A stretch of DNA of 64,000 bases, from contig JAEVYU010000065.1 in NCBI GenBank assembly GCA_023392595.1, forward strand, positions 30,298 through 94,297, read 5' to 3'. The notes beneath the pieces were generated by a model, which was given only the letters and a program-made list of their open reading frames with translations, was not told the origin of the DNA and did no database searches. The position numbers were made by a program, and so were the translations under genes. Numbering within the stretch: the first letter of the stretch is position 1; each line of letters opens with the position of its first letter. Of this stretch, positions 51,568-60,442 are shown piece by piece. This DNA is from Bacillota bacterium (GTDB lineage Bacteria; Bacillota; UBA4882; UBA8346).

Positions 51568-53613
51568 TCATTGACTTCTGTTATTCTTATTAAAAATGGG
51601 GGCCGGTTTCCCAAGATAATAACCCTGTCCGTAGGTAACGCCGATTTCTTTCAAAATCTCTACCGTTTCGGCGCTTCCCACAAATTCGGCCACAGTTTCC
51701 AGGTTGAGGGCTTTTGCCAAATCTTGCATTGCCTGAACTAAATATCGCAAGGTACTATCGCTATCCAAAGCACTGATGAAAGCGCCATCCAGCTTTAATT
51801 GATTGACCGGCAAATTTCTCAAGTAAGAGAAGGAATTGAATCCGGCTCCAAAGTCATCCAAAGAAAATAAGCATCCAAAAGCCCTTAGATGATTGATCCA
51901 TTCCTGAGCTGATTTTAAGTCATGAATTACCGACGCTTCCGTGATTTCAAACCCGATTCTTCCCGGCCCAAGCCCATATTGGAGCAAACTGTCTTCAATA
52001 TATTTTAATAAGCCTTCATCGGCGAGGCTGCTTCCGGAAAGGTTAATGAATATCTGGAGTTCCGGATATTCTTGCAATGTATACAACACATGGCGGACCA
52101 TCCAGCGATCAATTTGCGGCATCAATCCAAATTGTTCGGCGGCCGGTAGAAAAACGTCCGGAGTAATAACCGTATCATGACTCTTCAGTCGAATTAAAGC
52201 TTCATAATGTTTTATATGATTGTCTTGCAAATTGATAACTGGCTGGAAAAAAATCAAAAAGCCGTCCACTTCCAAAGCGTCTTTAATTAAAGTCACGATT
52301 TCATTGGTTTGGGATAACCGGACCATGGTGTTATCCTCGGGATAATATAATACTGCCCGGTTGCGGCCCTGCCTTTTAGCGGTATACATTGCAGTATCGG
52401 CTTGAGATAACAACGTTCCCTGCTCATGATTGCCGTCGATAAGCACGAGTCCAATACTGAGTCCCAAGTGAAAACTATGATTGTCAAATACAAAGCGTTG
52501 TTCCTCGATGGTTTGACAAATCCGATCCGCTATGGCTTTTGCTTCATTGATATCTTCATTGTCAAGCAGCAATGCAAATTCATCCCCGCCGATCCTGGCA
52601 AGCAAATCATATTCACGTAAATGTTGCTGCAATAAACGGGTAAAAGTAACCAGTACTTTATCACCTATGGTATGACCCATCGTATCATTGACAACCTTAA
52701 AATTATCCAGATCCATCATCATTAAGGTGCTGGGCTTACCCCGGCGGGCACGGGCAACCCCTTTTTTCAATGCATTCTCCAGTAACCGCCGGTTGGGTAG
52801 GCCGGTTAACTGATCATGAGTCGCCAAAAAACCCAACTGTTTTTCCTGTTCTCTCCGTTTGGCATTAATTTCCTGCAAATGAGCGGCCATTTTATCGAAA
52901 GATTGAATCAAGAAATCAAGTTCATCAGAAGGACGAATTAGCTTGATACCCTTTGAAGAATTGCCTGTCCAAGCGTTAAGGCGGATATTGAAATTTCCTT
53001 CCGCTAATGCATTAAAACCATCTAAAATTTGAGCAATTCTTTTACCCAGTAAAATATTGGTCAAAACATAAATCACCATCAATAAAGCGAGAATTGCTGC
53101 GATTGAGCTTAGTAAAGTAATTACAAAAAACTCCCGGCTTTGTTTGATTAATAAATTTTTGGAAAAGGAAATTTTTACATAAATGGGTGGCTGAAGTCCC
53201 GCACGGGCTTGTAAATAAGCATCCAGAGTTTTGGAAGTCTCCAAAAAAAACTGGGGCTGATTTCCTAAAACCGGCACTGTCACTTTTTTCCCCATTTTTT
53301 TGATGTTTTGATGCGCTAAAATTTTTCCATCTTGATTCAGTACCGCGACCTCAACAATATCCGCGGAACTATTATAAATCTGCTTGCAAAGATTGCTAAA
53401 GCCATATAGAGAACTCTCCGTACCAAAAGTTCTTATGGTATAGTTGACTCTTTCCAGCAAAGGACCTGCTAATGCTGCTTCTCTTAAAAATATTTGATTT
53501 ACCATATGATGCCGGTTTAAACTTTGAAAAAGCGCAGCATCTACCGTAATAATAATTAAAACAGTAATCCCCAGAGTTCGGAACATGTTCATAGAAATTC
53601 TTGGGGTCTTCAT
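51568..53613 (-). CDS. Membrane sensor with GGDEF and EAL domains (cyclic di-GMP turnover)
   Basis: A 681-residue protein: a membrane segment at 10-28, an extracytoplasmic sensor of about 135 residues, a second membrane segment at about 165-190, a HAMP-like linker, then GGDEF and EAL. The GGDEF signature is intact (RIGGDEFALLL), and RExD five residues before it forms an inhibitory I-site. The EAL part keeps YEALIRL, FINLSGSSL, EITEASV, LDDFGAGF, the lysine in QLKLDGAF and GQGYYLGKP, so phosphodiesterase activity is also likely. The signal sensed is unknown. It precedes deoB without a visible terminator. Confidence 0.92.
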   Translation of the reverse strand: MKTPRISMNMFRTLGITVLIIITVDAALFQSLNRHHMVNQIFLREAALAGPLLERVNYTIRTFGTESSLYGFSNLCKQIYNSSADIVEVAVLNQDGKILAHQNIKKMGKKVTVPVLGNQPQFFLETSKTLDAYLQARAGLQPPIYVKISFSKNLLIKQSREFFVITLLSSIAAILALLMVIYVLTNILLGKRIAQILDGFNALAEGNFNIRLNAWTGNSSKGIKLIRPSDELDFLIQSFDKMAAHLQEINAKRREQEKQLGFLATHDQLTGLPNRRLLENALKKGVARARRGKPSTLMMMDLDNFKVVNDTMGHTIGDKVLVTFTRLLQQHLREYDLLARIGGDEFALLLDNEDINEAKAIADRICQTIEEQRFVFDNHSFHLGLSIGLVLIDGNHEQGTLLSQADTAMYTAKRQGRNRAVLYYPEDNTMVRLSQTNEIVTLIKDALEVDGFLIFFQPVINLQDNHIKHYEALIRLKSHDTVITPDVFLPAAEQFGLMPQIDRWMVRHVLYTLQEYPELQIFINLSGSSLADEGLLKYIEDSLLQYGLGPGRIGFEITEASVIHDLKSAQEWINHLRAFGCLFSLDDFGAGFNSFSYLRNLPVNQLKLDGAFISALDSDSTLRYLVQAMQDLAKALNLETVAEFVGSAETVEILKEIGVTYGQGYYLGKPAPIFNKNNRSQ

Positions 53614-53827
53614 TGCAAATACCTTTCAAAGTCTTTTGCTAATTTCGCGATAACAATGTAGGTTTTAATTATTTCGCCACCTTTAAACATTTCCCTTTTT
53701 GAAAGAAATTTCCAAACAATATTTTAAAGAGATTTTAAAATAAGTATAACTCTTTTTTATTTTTCCATAAACTCTAGTCAATACCTTTTTAGCCCTGAAA
53801 ATTTTTGAAGTTTAAGGCACGAAAAAA

Positions 53828-53884
53828 GAGCCGGAAAAAAGGGTTATTTGGGGGACGAACCTCCAAAAAACTTTTTCCCGGCTC
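53828..53884 (-). terminator. Terminator of valS
   Basis: A long imperfect hairpin: GAGCCGG (53828-53834) and CCGGCTC (53878-53884) form the base, with A/T pairs extending it, and the minus strand then reads TTTTTTC. It is about 30 bases past the valS stop. Confidence 0.8.
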
Positions 53885-53912
53885 CTTTTGGGTCAAAAAT
53901 CAAACTATAACT

Positions 53913-56633
53913 TTAAGGATTCAACTGTTCAAGCCGTTCTTTAATCTTCGCTGCCTTGTCTTTAAAAGTCGCCAGTTTTTCCCGTTCTTTCACAACGACT
54001 TGGGCCGGGGCTTTGGCCACAAAAGATTCACTATTGATCCGCGACTCAAGTTTTCCTATTTCCGCCTCTAGTTGGGAATACTCTTTTGATAAACGTTCCT
54101 TCTCTTTTGCCACATCGACCAATCCGGCTACCGGCATAAAGATTTTAATGCCGGCCGCGACGGCGCTGATGGATTTCTCCGCCTGATAGCTCCCATCCTG
54201 ATAACTCTCGTCGCTTATCAATTTAAAATCGCCCAATCCGGCCATACTGGAAATATATTGCATATTCCGTTCCAAAACCGCCTTTTTATCGGCTGAACTT
54301 ACAAACACGGCTTCGACTTTCTTCTGAGGCTGAACACTAGCTTCTGCCCTGATATTACGAATCGTCCGAACGACTTCAATTACATCTTCCATTTCGGCTT
54401 CATCCGCTATAAACTGATTTTTCTCATTTCCAGTGGGCCATTCGGTGATCATAATGCTTTCGCCTTCATGAGGCAAAGCCTGCCAAACTTCCTCCGTTAA
54501 GAAAGGCATAAAGGGGTGCAATAATTCCATGGTCTGCCGTAGTACCCTGGCCAAAATGGATTGAGCAGTCTTTCTTTCTAAAGAATTCTCCTCCTGATAA
54601 AGACGAGGTTTTGAAAATTCAATATACCAATCACAATATTCATTCCATAAAAAGTCATATAACAGTGAAGCTGCAGCCCCTAAATCAAAACGTTCTAAAA
54701 GCCTTGTGACCTCGACCGTCACTGTTTCCATACGGGACAAAATCCATTTATCCGGAAGCGTCAACCACGCTTCGGGTAAAGAAACATTTTGCCCTTTGGC
54801 GAAAGAATTTAGCATGGAAGAATGCAAATCATTGACCAAATCACCCTGGGCGGCCATTTCTTTCTCATAATGCATCAGTACGAAACGGGCGGCATTCCAA
54901 ATTTTATTGGTAAAATTACGGCTTCCTTCAACCTTCTCCATTTGGAAGCGCTGATCCTGGCCCAAAGCTGTCCCTGTAGCCAAGGTGAAACGTAAAGTAT
55001 CCGCTCCAAAATTGTTGATGACCTCCTGAGGATCAACAATGGTCTCCGGTCGGGATTTGCTCATCTTTTTACCAAACTTATCGAGAACCAGTCCATGAAT
55101 TAACACTTTCCTGAATGGTATTTCTTTTTGGGACTCCATCCCCATGAAGATCATCCGGGCCACCCAGAAAAAAATAATATCTCTACCGGTTACCAGCACC
55201 GAAGTCGGATAAAAATGCTTTAATTCTTCGGTTTGCTTAGGCCATCCCAAGGTTGAAAAAGGCCACAGTCCGGAAGAAAACCAGGTATCTAAAACATCCG
55301 GATCCTGATCCAGCTTTTGACTGCCGCATTTGGGGCATGCCGCGGGATCGGTGCGGGAAGCAATCACCTCGTGGCAATCACCGCAGTACCATACCGGAAT
55401 CCGGTGTCCCCACCACAATTGTCTGGAAATACACCAGTCCTTGATATTTTCTAGCCATCCCAAATAAATTTTGGTAAAACGTTCCGGAACAAATTCGATC
55501 CTGCCATCGAGCACTGCCTGAATTGCCGGCTCAGCCAGGGGTTTCATTTTAACAAACCATTGTTTGGAGATTAGAGGCTCAATAATAGTGTCGCAACGGT
55601 AACATTGACCTACCGCATGGTTGAGTTCCTCAATACCCACCAAATAGCCTTCCTGTTGCAAGTCCTTTACCAGGGCTTCCCGGCACTCATAGCGGTCCAT
55701 TCCGGCATATTTACCGGTATCCTGAGTCATCTTGGCGTCAAAGTCGATGACGGTAATCTGTGGCAGATTATGGCGCATGCCCATTTCAAAGTCATTGATA
55801 TCATGGGCCGGAGTTATTTTAACGGCGCCAGTGCCAAAACTCATATCCACATAGGCATCGGCGATAACCGGGATTTTGCGGTTCATAACCGGCAGGATGA
55901 CTTCTTTGCCAATCAAATCTTTGTAGCGGACATCATCAGGATGAACGGCCACCGCCGTATCCCCCAGCATCGTTTCGGGACGGGTGGTGGCAACTTCGAT
56001 GAAACCACTGCCATCCGCTAACGGATAACGAATATGCCATAAATGCCCCTGCCTGTCCTCATGTTCCACTTCAATGTCAGAGATGGTGGTATGACATTTG
56101 GGGCACCAATTAATCAAATAGCTTCCGCGATAGATTAATCCTTTTTCATAAAGTTTGATGAAGATTTCACGGACTGCCTCCGAACAGCCTTCGTCCATTG
56201 TAAAACGTTCCCGGTCCCAATCACACGACGCACCCATTCTTTTCAGCTGTTTGATAATCGTTCCGCCGTACTGCTCCTTCCATGCCCAAACCCGTTCCAG
56301 GAACTTTTCCCGTCCTAAATCATGTTTGGTAAGCCCTTCCTTAGCCAAAGCCTCTTCTACTTTGGCTTGAGTTGCGATACCGGCATGATCGGTTCCCGGC
56401 ATCCAAAGGGCATTATAACCTTGCATCCTTCTCCAGCGTATTAAAACATCCTGTAAAGTATCATCGAGCGCATGCCCCAGATGAAGAACTCCAGTCACAT
56501 TAGGCGGTGGAATTACAATGCAATAAGGTTTTTTATCCTTCTCGACTTCAGCGTGAAAATACTCTTTTTCGAGCCAGATCCGGTACCATTTTTCCTCCAC
56601 GCTTTGAGGGTTATAAACCGTTGGTAAACTCAT
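53913..56633 (-). CDS. valS: Valyl-tRNA synthetase
   Basis: About 906 residues of a class Ia synthetase. The HIGH-type motif is PPPNVTGVLHLGHAL, the KMSKS loop is KFGKKMSKSRPET, and the editing domain carries TTRPETMLGDTAVAVHP. Zinc-ribbon cysteines are seen in WYCGDCHEVI...CPKCGSQ. The carboxy-terminal coiled coil (DVAKEKERLSKEYSQLEAEIGKLESRI) is present, as expected of ValRS. The ATG at 56633 has the better distance from AAGGGAGG; the ATG at 56639 is only three bases from it. Expression is controlled by the T-box leader upstream. Confidence 0.97.
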   Translation of the reverse strand: MSLPTVYNPQSVEEKWYRIWLEKEYFHAEVEKDKKPYCIVIPPPNVTGVLHLGHALDDTLQDVLIRWRRMQGYNALWMPGTDHAGIATQAKVEEALAKEGLTKHDLGREKFLERVWAWKEQYGGTIIKQLKRMGASCDWDRERFTMDEGCSEAVREIFIKLYEKGLIYRGSYLINWCPKCHTTISDIEVEHEDRQGHLWHIRYPLADGSGFIEVATTRPETMLGDTAVAVHPDDVRYKDLIGKEVILPVMNRKIPVIADAYVDMSFGTGAVKITPAHDINDFEMGMRHNLPQITVIDFDAKMTQDTGKYAGMDRYECREALVKDLQQEGYLVGIEELNHAVGQCYRCDTIIEPLISKQWFVKMKPLAEPAIQAVLDGRIEFVPERFTKIYLGWLENIKDWCISRQLWWGHRIPVWYCGDCHEVIASRTDPAACPKCGSQKLDQDPDVLDTWFSSGLWPFSTLGWPKQTEELKHFYPTSVLVTGRDIIFFWVARMIFMGMESQKEIPFRKVLIHGLVLDKFGKKMSKSRPETIVDPQEVINNFGADTLRFTLATGTALGQDQRFQMEKVEGSRNFTNKIWNAARFVLMHYEKEMAAQGDLVNDLHSSMLNSFAKGQNVSLPEAWLTLPDKWILSRMETVTVEVTRLLERFDLGAAASLLYDFLWNEYCDWYIEFSKPRLYQEENSLERKTAQSILARVLRQTMELLHPFMPFLTEEVWQALPHEGESIMITEWPTGNEKNQFIADEAEMEDVIEVVRTIRNIRAEASVQPQKKVEAVFVSSADKKAVLERNMQYISSMAGLGDFKLISDESYQDGSYQAEKSISAVAAGIKIFMPVAGLVDVAKEKERLSKEYSQLEAEIGKLESRINSESFVAKAPAQVVVKEREKLATFKDKAAKIKERLEQLNP

Positions 56634-56730
56634 CCTCATAAACCTCCCTTTAAAATTACGATCCCTTTAAAAACTGTTTTTTGAATTCATCAAAAGCTTT
56701 GCTCCAAGAGAAAAATCGACCCGGAACAAT

Positions 56731-57012
56731 AAAAAAAGACCTCGCCTAAAAAGGACGAAAGTCTTAACCTCCGTGGTACCACCTAATTTCCCGAATTTAC
56801 GGGCTCTTTATGCTGTAACGGGCGACCCGACCGAAGCTATTGAAACGTTCCTCCCTACTTTCAACCACAATGAGAACGTTTGTTCACTAACCGGTAACTC
56901 CCAGGCGACCTTCAACTTTTCCCGGGAAGGCCTCGCACCAACCGGCCCTTCGCTTGCCCGCCAAAAGTTTACTCCTCCTGATCACTGTCGATATAAAATA
57001 TCCGATTTGCTT
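56731..57012 (-). promoter_or_regulatory. T-box leader of valS, specifier GUC (Val)
   Basis: On the minus strand the leader shows the stem I apical GGTTGGTGCGAG, the specifier region GAAGGTCGCC with GTC (56907-56909) matching valine, and the T-box AGGTGGTACCACGG (within 56768-56788). The terminator AAGAC...GTCTT followed by TTTTTTT lies at 56734-56765. Uncharged tRNA-Val would bind the specifier and T-box and favour the antiterminator, so valS rises when valine charging is low. Confidence 0.93.
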
Positions 57013-57018
57013 TTTTAG

Positions 57019-57047
57019 ATTATACAATTTACTCATTTGAGTGTCAA
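57019..57047 (-). promoter_or_regulatory. Promoter of the valS T-box transcript
   Basis: A full-consensus sigma-A promoter on the minus strand: TTGACA (57042-57047), 17 bases, TATAAT (57019-57024). It lies just upstream of the T-box stem I. Confidence 0.92.
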
Positions 57048-57064
57048 GACATTCGTTTAACCAC

Positions 57065-58111
57065 CTAAACATATACCTTTTCCACATAAGGAGATGTCAT
57101 GACCCCAAGCAAACTCCAGTAATTCGGCAAAAATTGAACCGCCTCGCCGACTTTATAGCCTCCTTGAGCCGCTATCACCATATAATCACTACTGCCGCCC
57201 ATTATCCTAAGATTCCGATCCAACGGCTGCAGCCCGGAGAGGGGTGTATCCTGATGGCCCAAATTGATCAAGAGCCGGATTCCCGAGTCCACCTTGGGCA
57301 AATCCGGTTGCCGGCCAAATGCATCCATCCCGATTTCCCCATCCGGCAGATCCGGCTTCCACTGCGCCTGGGTAATCTCTGCTTCTACAATAAAAGCATC
57401 AGGATATAACTCCGGAAGAGTAGTTCCGTTTAATGTTTCCCGGCCGATAAATATTCCTTCCCCGATCCGCAAATGATTGACTCCGGGAGGAATTTCCCCG
57501 GAATATAATAAAGGCAAACTGCTGGAATTTCCGCCGGAAATATATTCCAGCCTTATTCCGCATTCTTTTTCGATATCCCGGGCTAAATTTACTAATTTTG
57601 CTAATTTAGCGGGCGATGGCTTCACTCCCGCAAAACAGGAAAAGTTGCTCCCAATCCCTTGAAGCTGGATATTGGGCAATTGAACGCAGCGGCGCGCCAG
57701 CGGAAGCAAATCATCTTCCATGACTCCTTCACGCCGGTCCCCCAAATCAACCATTAACAAAACCCGGTGAGGGGTATTCGACCGGCTCAGCGCTTCCAAA
57801 GCGGCCGGTTCCGTGTTCAAACTGATGTCGCTATATTTTACAACTTCAGAAATCCGGCTAAGAGCCGGCAGCCGCAAAAGCATTTTTGAAACATCAGGGT
57901 AAGATGGGAGAACTGCTAAATTCTCCAGCCTGGAATCGCCAATATCAGTGAGACCGGCATCGATCAGGGTATGCAAAATCCGGCTATTCCCGGCCACTCC
58001 TTTGACCACCGCAGTCAGGATAATACCCGTCCGTAAACACCGTTGTTGAATCCTCCGATAATTATGGACTATTTTTTCCAAATCAATCAATACGCGGGGC
58101 AGGTTATTCAT
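57065..58111 (-). CDS. Ornithine/alanine racemase family PLP enzyme
   Basis: A 348-residue fold-III PLP protein. The amino terminus RVLIDLEKIVHNYRRIQ leads to the PLP lysine in TAVVKGVAGN (Lys37). Later motifs are LLMVDLGDRREGV, LQGIGSNFSCFAGVKPS, EYISGGNSSSLPLL and HLRIGEGIFIGRET. GDRREG and GSNFSCFAG are typical of the ornithine racemase/YhfX branch rather than classical alanine racemase, which also has a second carboxy-terminal domain with a catalytic tyrosine. The true amino acid is uncertain. It overlaps the rarA stop by four bases. Confidence 0.8.
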   Translation of the reverse strand: MNNLPRVLIDLEKIVHNYRRIQQRCLRTGIILTAVVKGVAGNSRILHTLIDAGLTDIGDSRLENLAVLPSYPDVSKMLLRLPALSRISEVVKYSDISLNTEPAALEALSRSNTPHRVLLMVDLGDRREGVMEDDLLPLARRCVQLPNIQLQGIGSNFSCFAGVKPSPAKLAKLVNLARDIEKECGIRLEYISGGNSSSLPLLYSGEIPPGVNHLRIGEGIFIGRETLNGTTLPELYPDAFIVEAEITQAQWKPDLPDGEIGMDAFGRQPDLPKVDSGIRLLINLGHQDTPLSGLQPLDRNLRIMGGSSDYMVIAAQGGYKVGEAVQFLPNYWSLLGVMTSPYVEKVYV

Positions 58112-59451
58112 TTTTGGGATTCTCTCAGGGAAATCGGTTTAATTCTCCGGAGATATTGGCGGATAACCTCTTCATGACCCCGTTCCGTCGGCTGATAATA
58201 ATGGCGGCCTCTAATATTTTCGGGCAAATAATCCTGTTCCACATAACCGCCTTCATAATCGTGGGGGTAACGGTAACCGACGCCATCCCCCAATTTAGCC
58301 GCACCCGCATGGGAGGAATCCCGCAAGTGAGAAGGGACGATTTGGTTCTCCTCATCCCGGACATCCGCCATGGCCTGGTGGATTGCCTGGCAACTGGCAT
58401 TGGATTTAGGGGCGGTCGCAATATAAATGGCCGCTTGGGCCATGGGAATCTGGGCCTCGGGTAAACCGACCATCTCCACTGCCTGCGCTGCCGCGGTAGC
58501 TACCAAAAGAGCCTGAGGATCGGCATTCCCTACGTCCTCGGCGGCATGAATCATCATCCGCCTGGCAATAAACTTGGGATCTTCTCCGGCTGTGATCATC
58601 CGGGCCAGGTAATAAACTGCCGCATCCGGGTCCGAGCCCCGCATGGACTTGATAAAAGCTGAGATTGTATCGTAATGGGCCTGTCCGTCTTTATCATAAA
58701 CCAAGGGCCGCTGCTGGATACAGTCGGCGATAATTTCAACGGTCAACTGGCGGATACCGCTTTCCGGATCGGGTTTAGTGGTCAAAGCAGCCAGTTCCAA
58801 AGCATTCAGCGCCACCCGGGCATCCCCATTGGCGACATTGGCCAAATGAGCGATAGCGTCCTGATCCATTTGCACATGAAACTCCGCCAGCCCTCTTTCT
58901 TCATCAACCAGCGCTTTATGAATAATTGATTTTAAGTTTTCGCCGGTCAGTGAATACAACCGAAAAATCATACTTCGGGAAACCAAGGGCGAATTCACCT
59001 CATACAAAGGGTTTTCGGTGGTAGCGCCGATTAACAAAATCGTACCTTCCTCAACGGCAGGCAACAAAGCGTCCTGTTGTGATTTGTTAAAGCGGTGAAT
59101 CTCGTCCACAAAAAGAATGGTCTTGGTTTGATACAATTGATACCGTTCTTTCGCTTCGCCGATGACTCTGCGGATATCGGCCACCCCGGCCGTAACCGCG
59201 TTAATACTTTCGAAACGGGCTTTGGTTGTTTGAGCAATAATCTGTGCCAAGGTTGTTTTGCCGGTGCCGGGCGGCCCGTAAAAAATCATCGAAGTCAGCC
59301 GGTCGGCCTCAATGGCCCTTCGCAACAAACGTCCCGCGCCCACAATTTCTTCCTGGCCCACAAATTCATCCAGGGAACGCGGCCGCATCCTGGCGGCAAG
59401 CGGAGCTTCTTTCTGTTTTTGATCTTCGGAAATACTTGAAAATAAATCCAT
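58108..59451 (-). CDS. rarA: Replication-associated recombination protein A (RarA/MgsA)
   Basis: A 447-residue AAA+ protein: RMRPRSLDEFVGQEEIVG, Walker A MIFYGPPGTGKTTLAQ, Walker B ILFVDEIHRFNKSQQD, sensor GATTENPLYEVN and the arginine finger region SRSMIFRL. The carboxy-terminal tetramerisation domain includes SAFIKSMRGSDPDAAVYYLARM, AAEDVGNADPQAL and VGYRYPHDYEGGYVEQDYLP. It acts at stalled replication forks. A GGAGTGA site precedes the ATG. It and the racemase gene share a four-base overlap. Confidence 0.95.
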   Translation of the reverse strand: MDLFSSISEDQKQKEAPLAARMRPRSLDEFVGQEEIVGAGRLLRRAIEADRLTSMIFYGPPGTGKTTLAQIIAQTTKARFESINAVTAGVADIRRVIGEAKERYQLYQTKTILFVDEIHRFNKSQQDALLPAVEEGTILLIGATTENPLYEVNSPLVSRSMIFRLYSLTGENLKSIIHKALVDEERGLAEFHVQMDQDAIAHLANVANGDARVALNALELAALTTKPDPESGIRQLTVEIIADCIQQRPLVYDKDGQAHYDTISAFIKSMRGSDPDAAVYYLARMITAGEDPKFIARRMMIHAAEDVGNADPQALLVATAAAQAVEMVGLPEAQIPMAQAAIYIATAPKSNASCQAIHQAMADVRDEENQIVPSHLRDSSHAGAAKLGDGVGYRYPHDYEGGYVEQDYLPENIRGRHYYQPTERGHEEVIRQYLRRIKPISLRESQK

Positions 59452-59547
59452 CCTGAATCACTCCATCAATTCCATCGAAATGTGCTTTCCTGTTGATCTA
59501 TCTTTTACCTAAAGCCGGATAATCCTGCTTGTTTTGATAAATAAAAA

Positions 59548-59602
59548 CTCGGGCAGGGGAGTTTCCACCTCAAAGGCTTTCAAAAAACCCGAACTCTGCC
59601 CT
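59548..59602 (-). terminator. Terminator-like inverted repeat upstream of rarA
   Basis: On the minus strand GGGCAG-AGTT and its partner in AACTCCCCTGCCC can pair with a small bulge, and GAGTTTTTATTT follows. It lies between rarA (minus) and the cell-wall hydrolase (plus), so no minus-strand gene ends here. It is either a leader attenuator of rarA or a barrier to antisense transcripts. Confidence 0.45.
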
Positions 59603-59684
59603 TGAAAAGATTTCCGGTCGATAAACCCATTGAATGCTGGTATAATGGAATTTACATGCGCAGTGTTGAAGGGAGGTATGAATA

Positions 59685-60338
59685 TTGTCTTTGATGAGAC
59701 AAATGCCGAAAGCAGGCAAGCAAAGCTTAATTTTGGGGGCCTTTCTATTTTTGATGATCAGTACCCTGACCTTACGGGCGGGCGAGGGCCGGCCTTATCG
59801 GGATAAAAGTCCCGACGCTCAAGGACTCAAGATAAGCAGCATGATGAAACCAAAGATGTTATTCACGCAGAATATTCTTCAGCAACAAACGTTGATCAAT
59901 CCGAAACGATCAGCGCCATCGGTTCAAGAACCGGCGCCGAAACCCCAACCAAATCCGGAGGCAGTTGCCCGGACCCGGCCGGTTGGAGAAGATGAATTCC
60001 CGTGGCTGGCCCGAATTATTCATGCCGAGGCCGGCGGGGAAACAATCAAAGGGCAGGTAGCAGTGGGGGCGGTATTGCTGAATCGTATAAAATCGGGTAA
60101 ATTCCCCCGGTCGATCAAGGCGAATATCTTTCGTCCCGGAGAATTTGAATCCGTATCCAACGGCTATATCTGGTCTAACCCCTCATCTTCTTCCTACAGG
60201 GCGGCCCGTTTAGCCCTTAAAGGATGGGATCCCACTCACGGTTCGCTCTACTTTTTTAATCCGGCCAAGTCAAGTTCAAAATGGATTTGGAGCCGGCCGG
60301 TTTATACCGTGATTGGACAGCATAATTTCGCCGGATAG
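59685..60338 (+). CDS. Cell-wall hydrolase of the SleB/CwlJ (Hydrolase_2) family
   Basis: A 217-residue exported protein. The start is the TTG at 59685, eight bases after GGGAGG. A signal sequence covers about residues 12-32 (LILGAFLFLMISTLTLRA), then a proline-rich linker, then the SleB catalytic domain: WLARIIHAEAGGE with the catalytic glutamate, GQVAVGAVLLNRI, FESVSNGYIW, AARLALKGWDPTHGSLYFFNPA. In spore formers these enzymes cut spore cortex peptidoglycan on germination. No peptidoglycan-binding domain is present. A TATAAT at about 59640 lies upstream. Confidence 0.9.
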   Translation: MSLMRQMPKAGKQSLILGAFLFLMISTLTLRAGEGRPYRDKSPDAQGLKISSMMKPKMLFTQNILQQQTLINPKRSAPSVQEPAPKPQPNPEAVARTRPVGEDEFPWLARIIHAEAGGETIKGQVAVGAVLLNRIKSGKFPRSIKANIFRPGEFESVSNGYIWSNPSSSSYRAARLALKGWDPTHGSLYFFNPAKSSSKWIWSRPVYTVIGQHNFAG

Positions 60339-60374
60339 CCTTCCATCTATGGCAAATCCGTTTAATCTTTGATT

Positions 60375-60430
60375 TGTGTCTCCGTGTCTTTGTGGTAATG
60401 CTTTTTAGGCCACAGAGACACGGAGACACA
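60375..60430. repeat. Near-perfect 21-bp inverted repeat between convergent genes
   Basis: TGTGTCTCCGTGTCTTTGTGG (60375-60395, described here by its ends) reappears inverted at 60410-60430 with about one mismatch, around a 14-base loop. It lies between two convergent genes and could end both transcripts. CTCCGTGTCT-type repeats are seen scattered in other environmental bacteria, so a mobile palindromic repeat is possible. Confidence 0.7.
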
Positions 60431-60442
60431 GAGAAACCGGCT

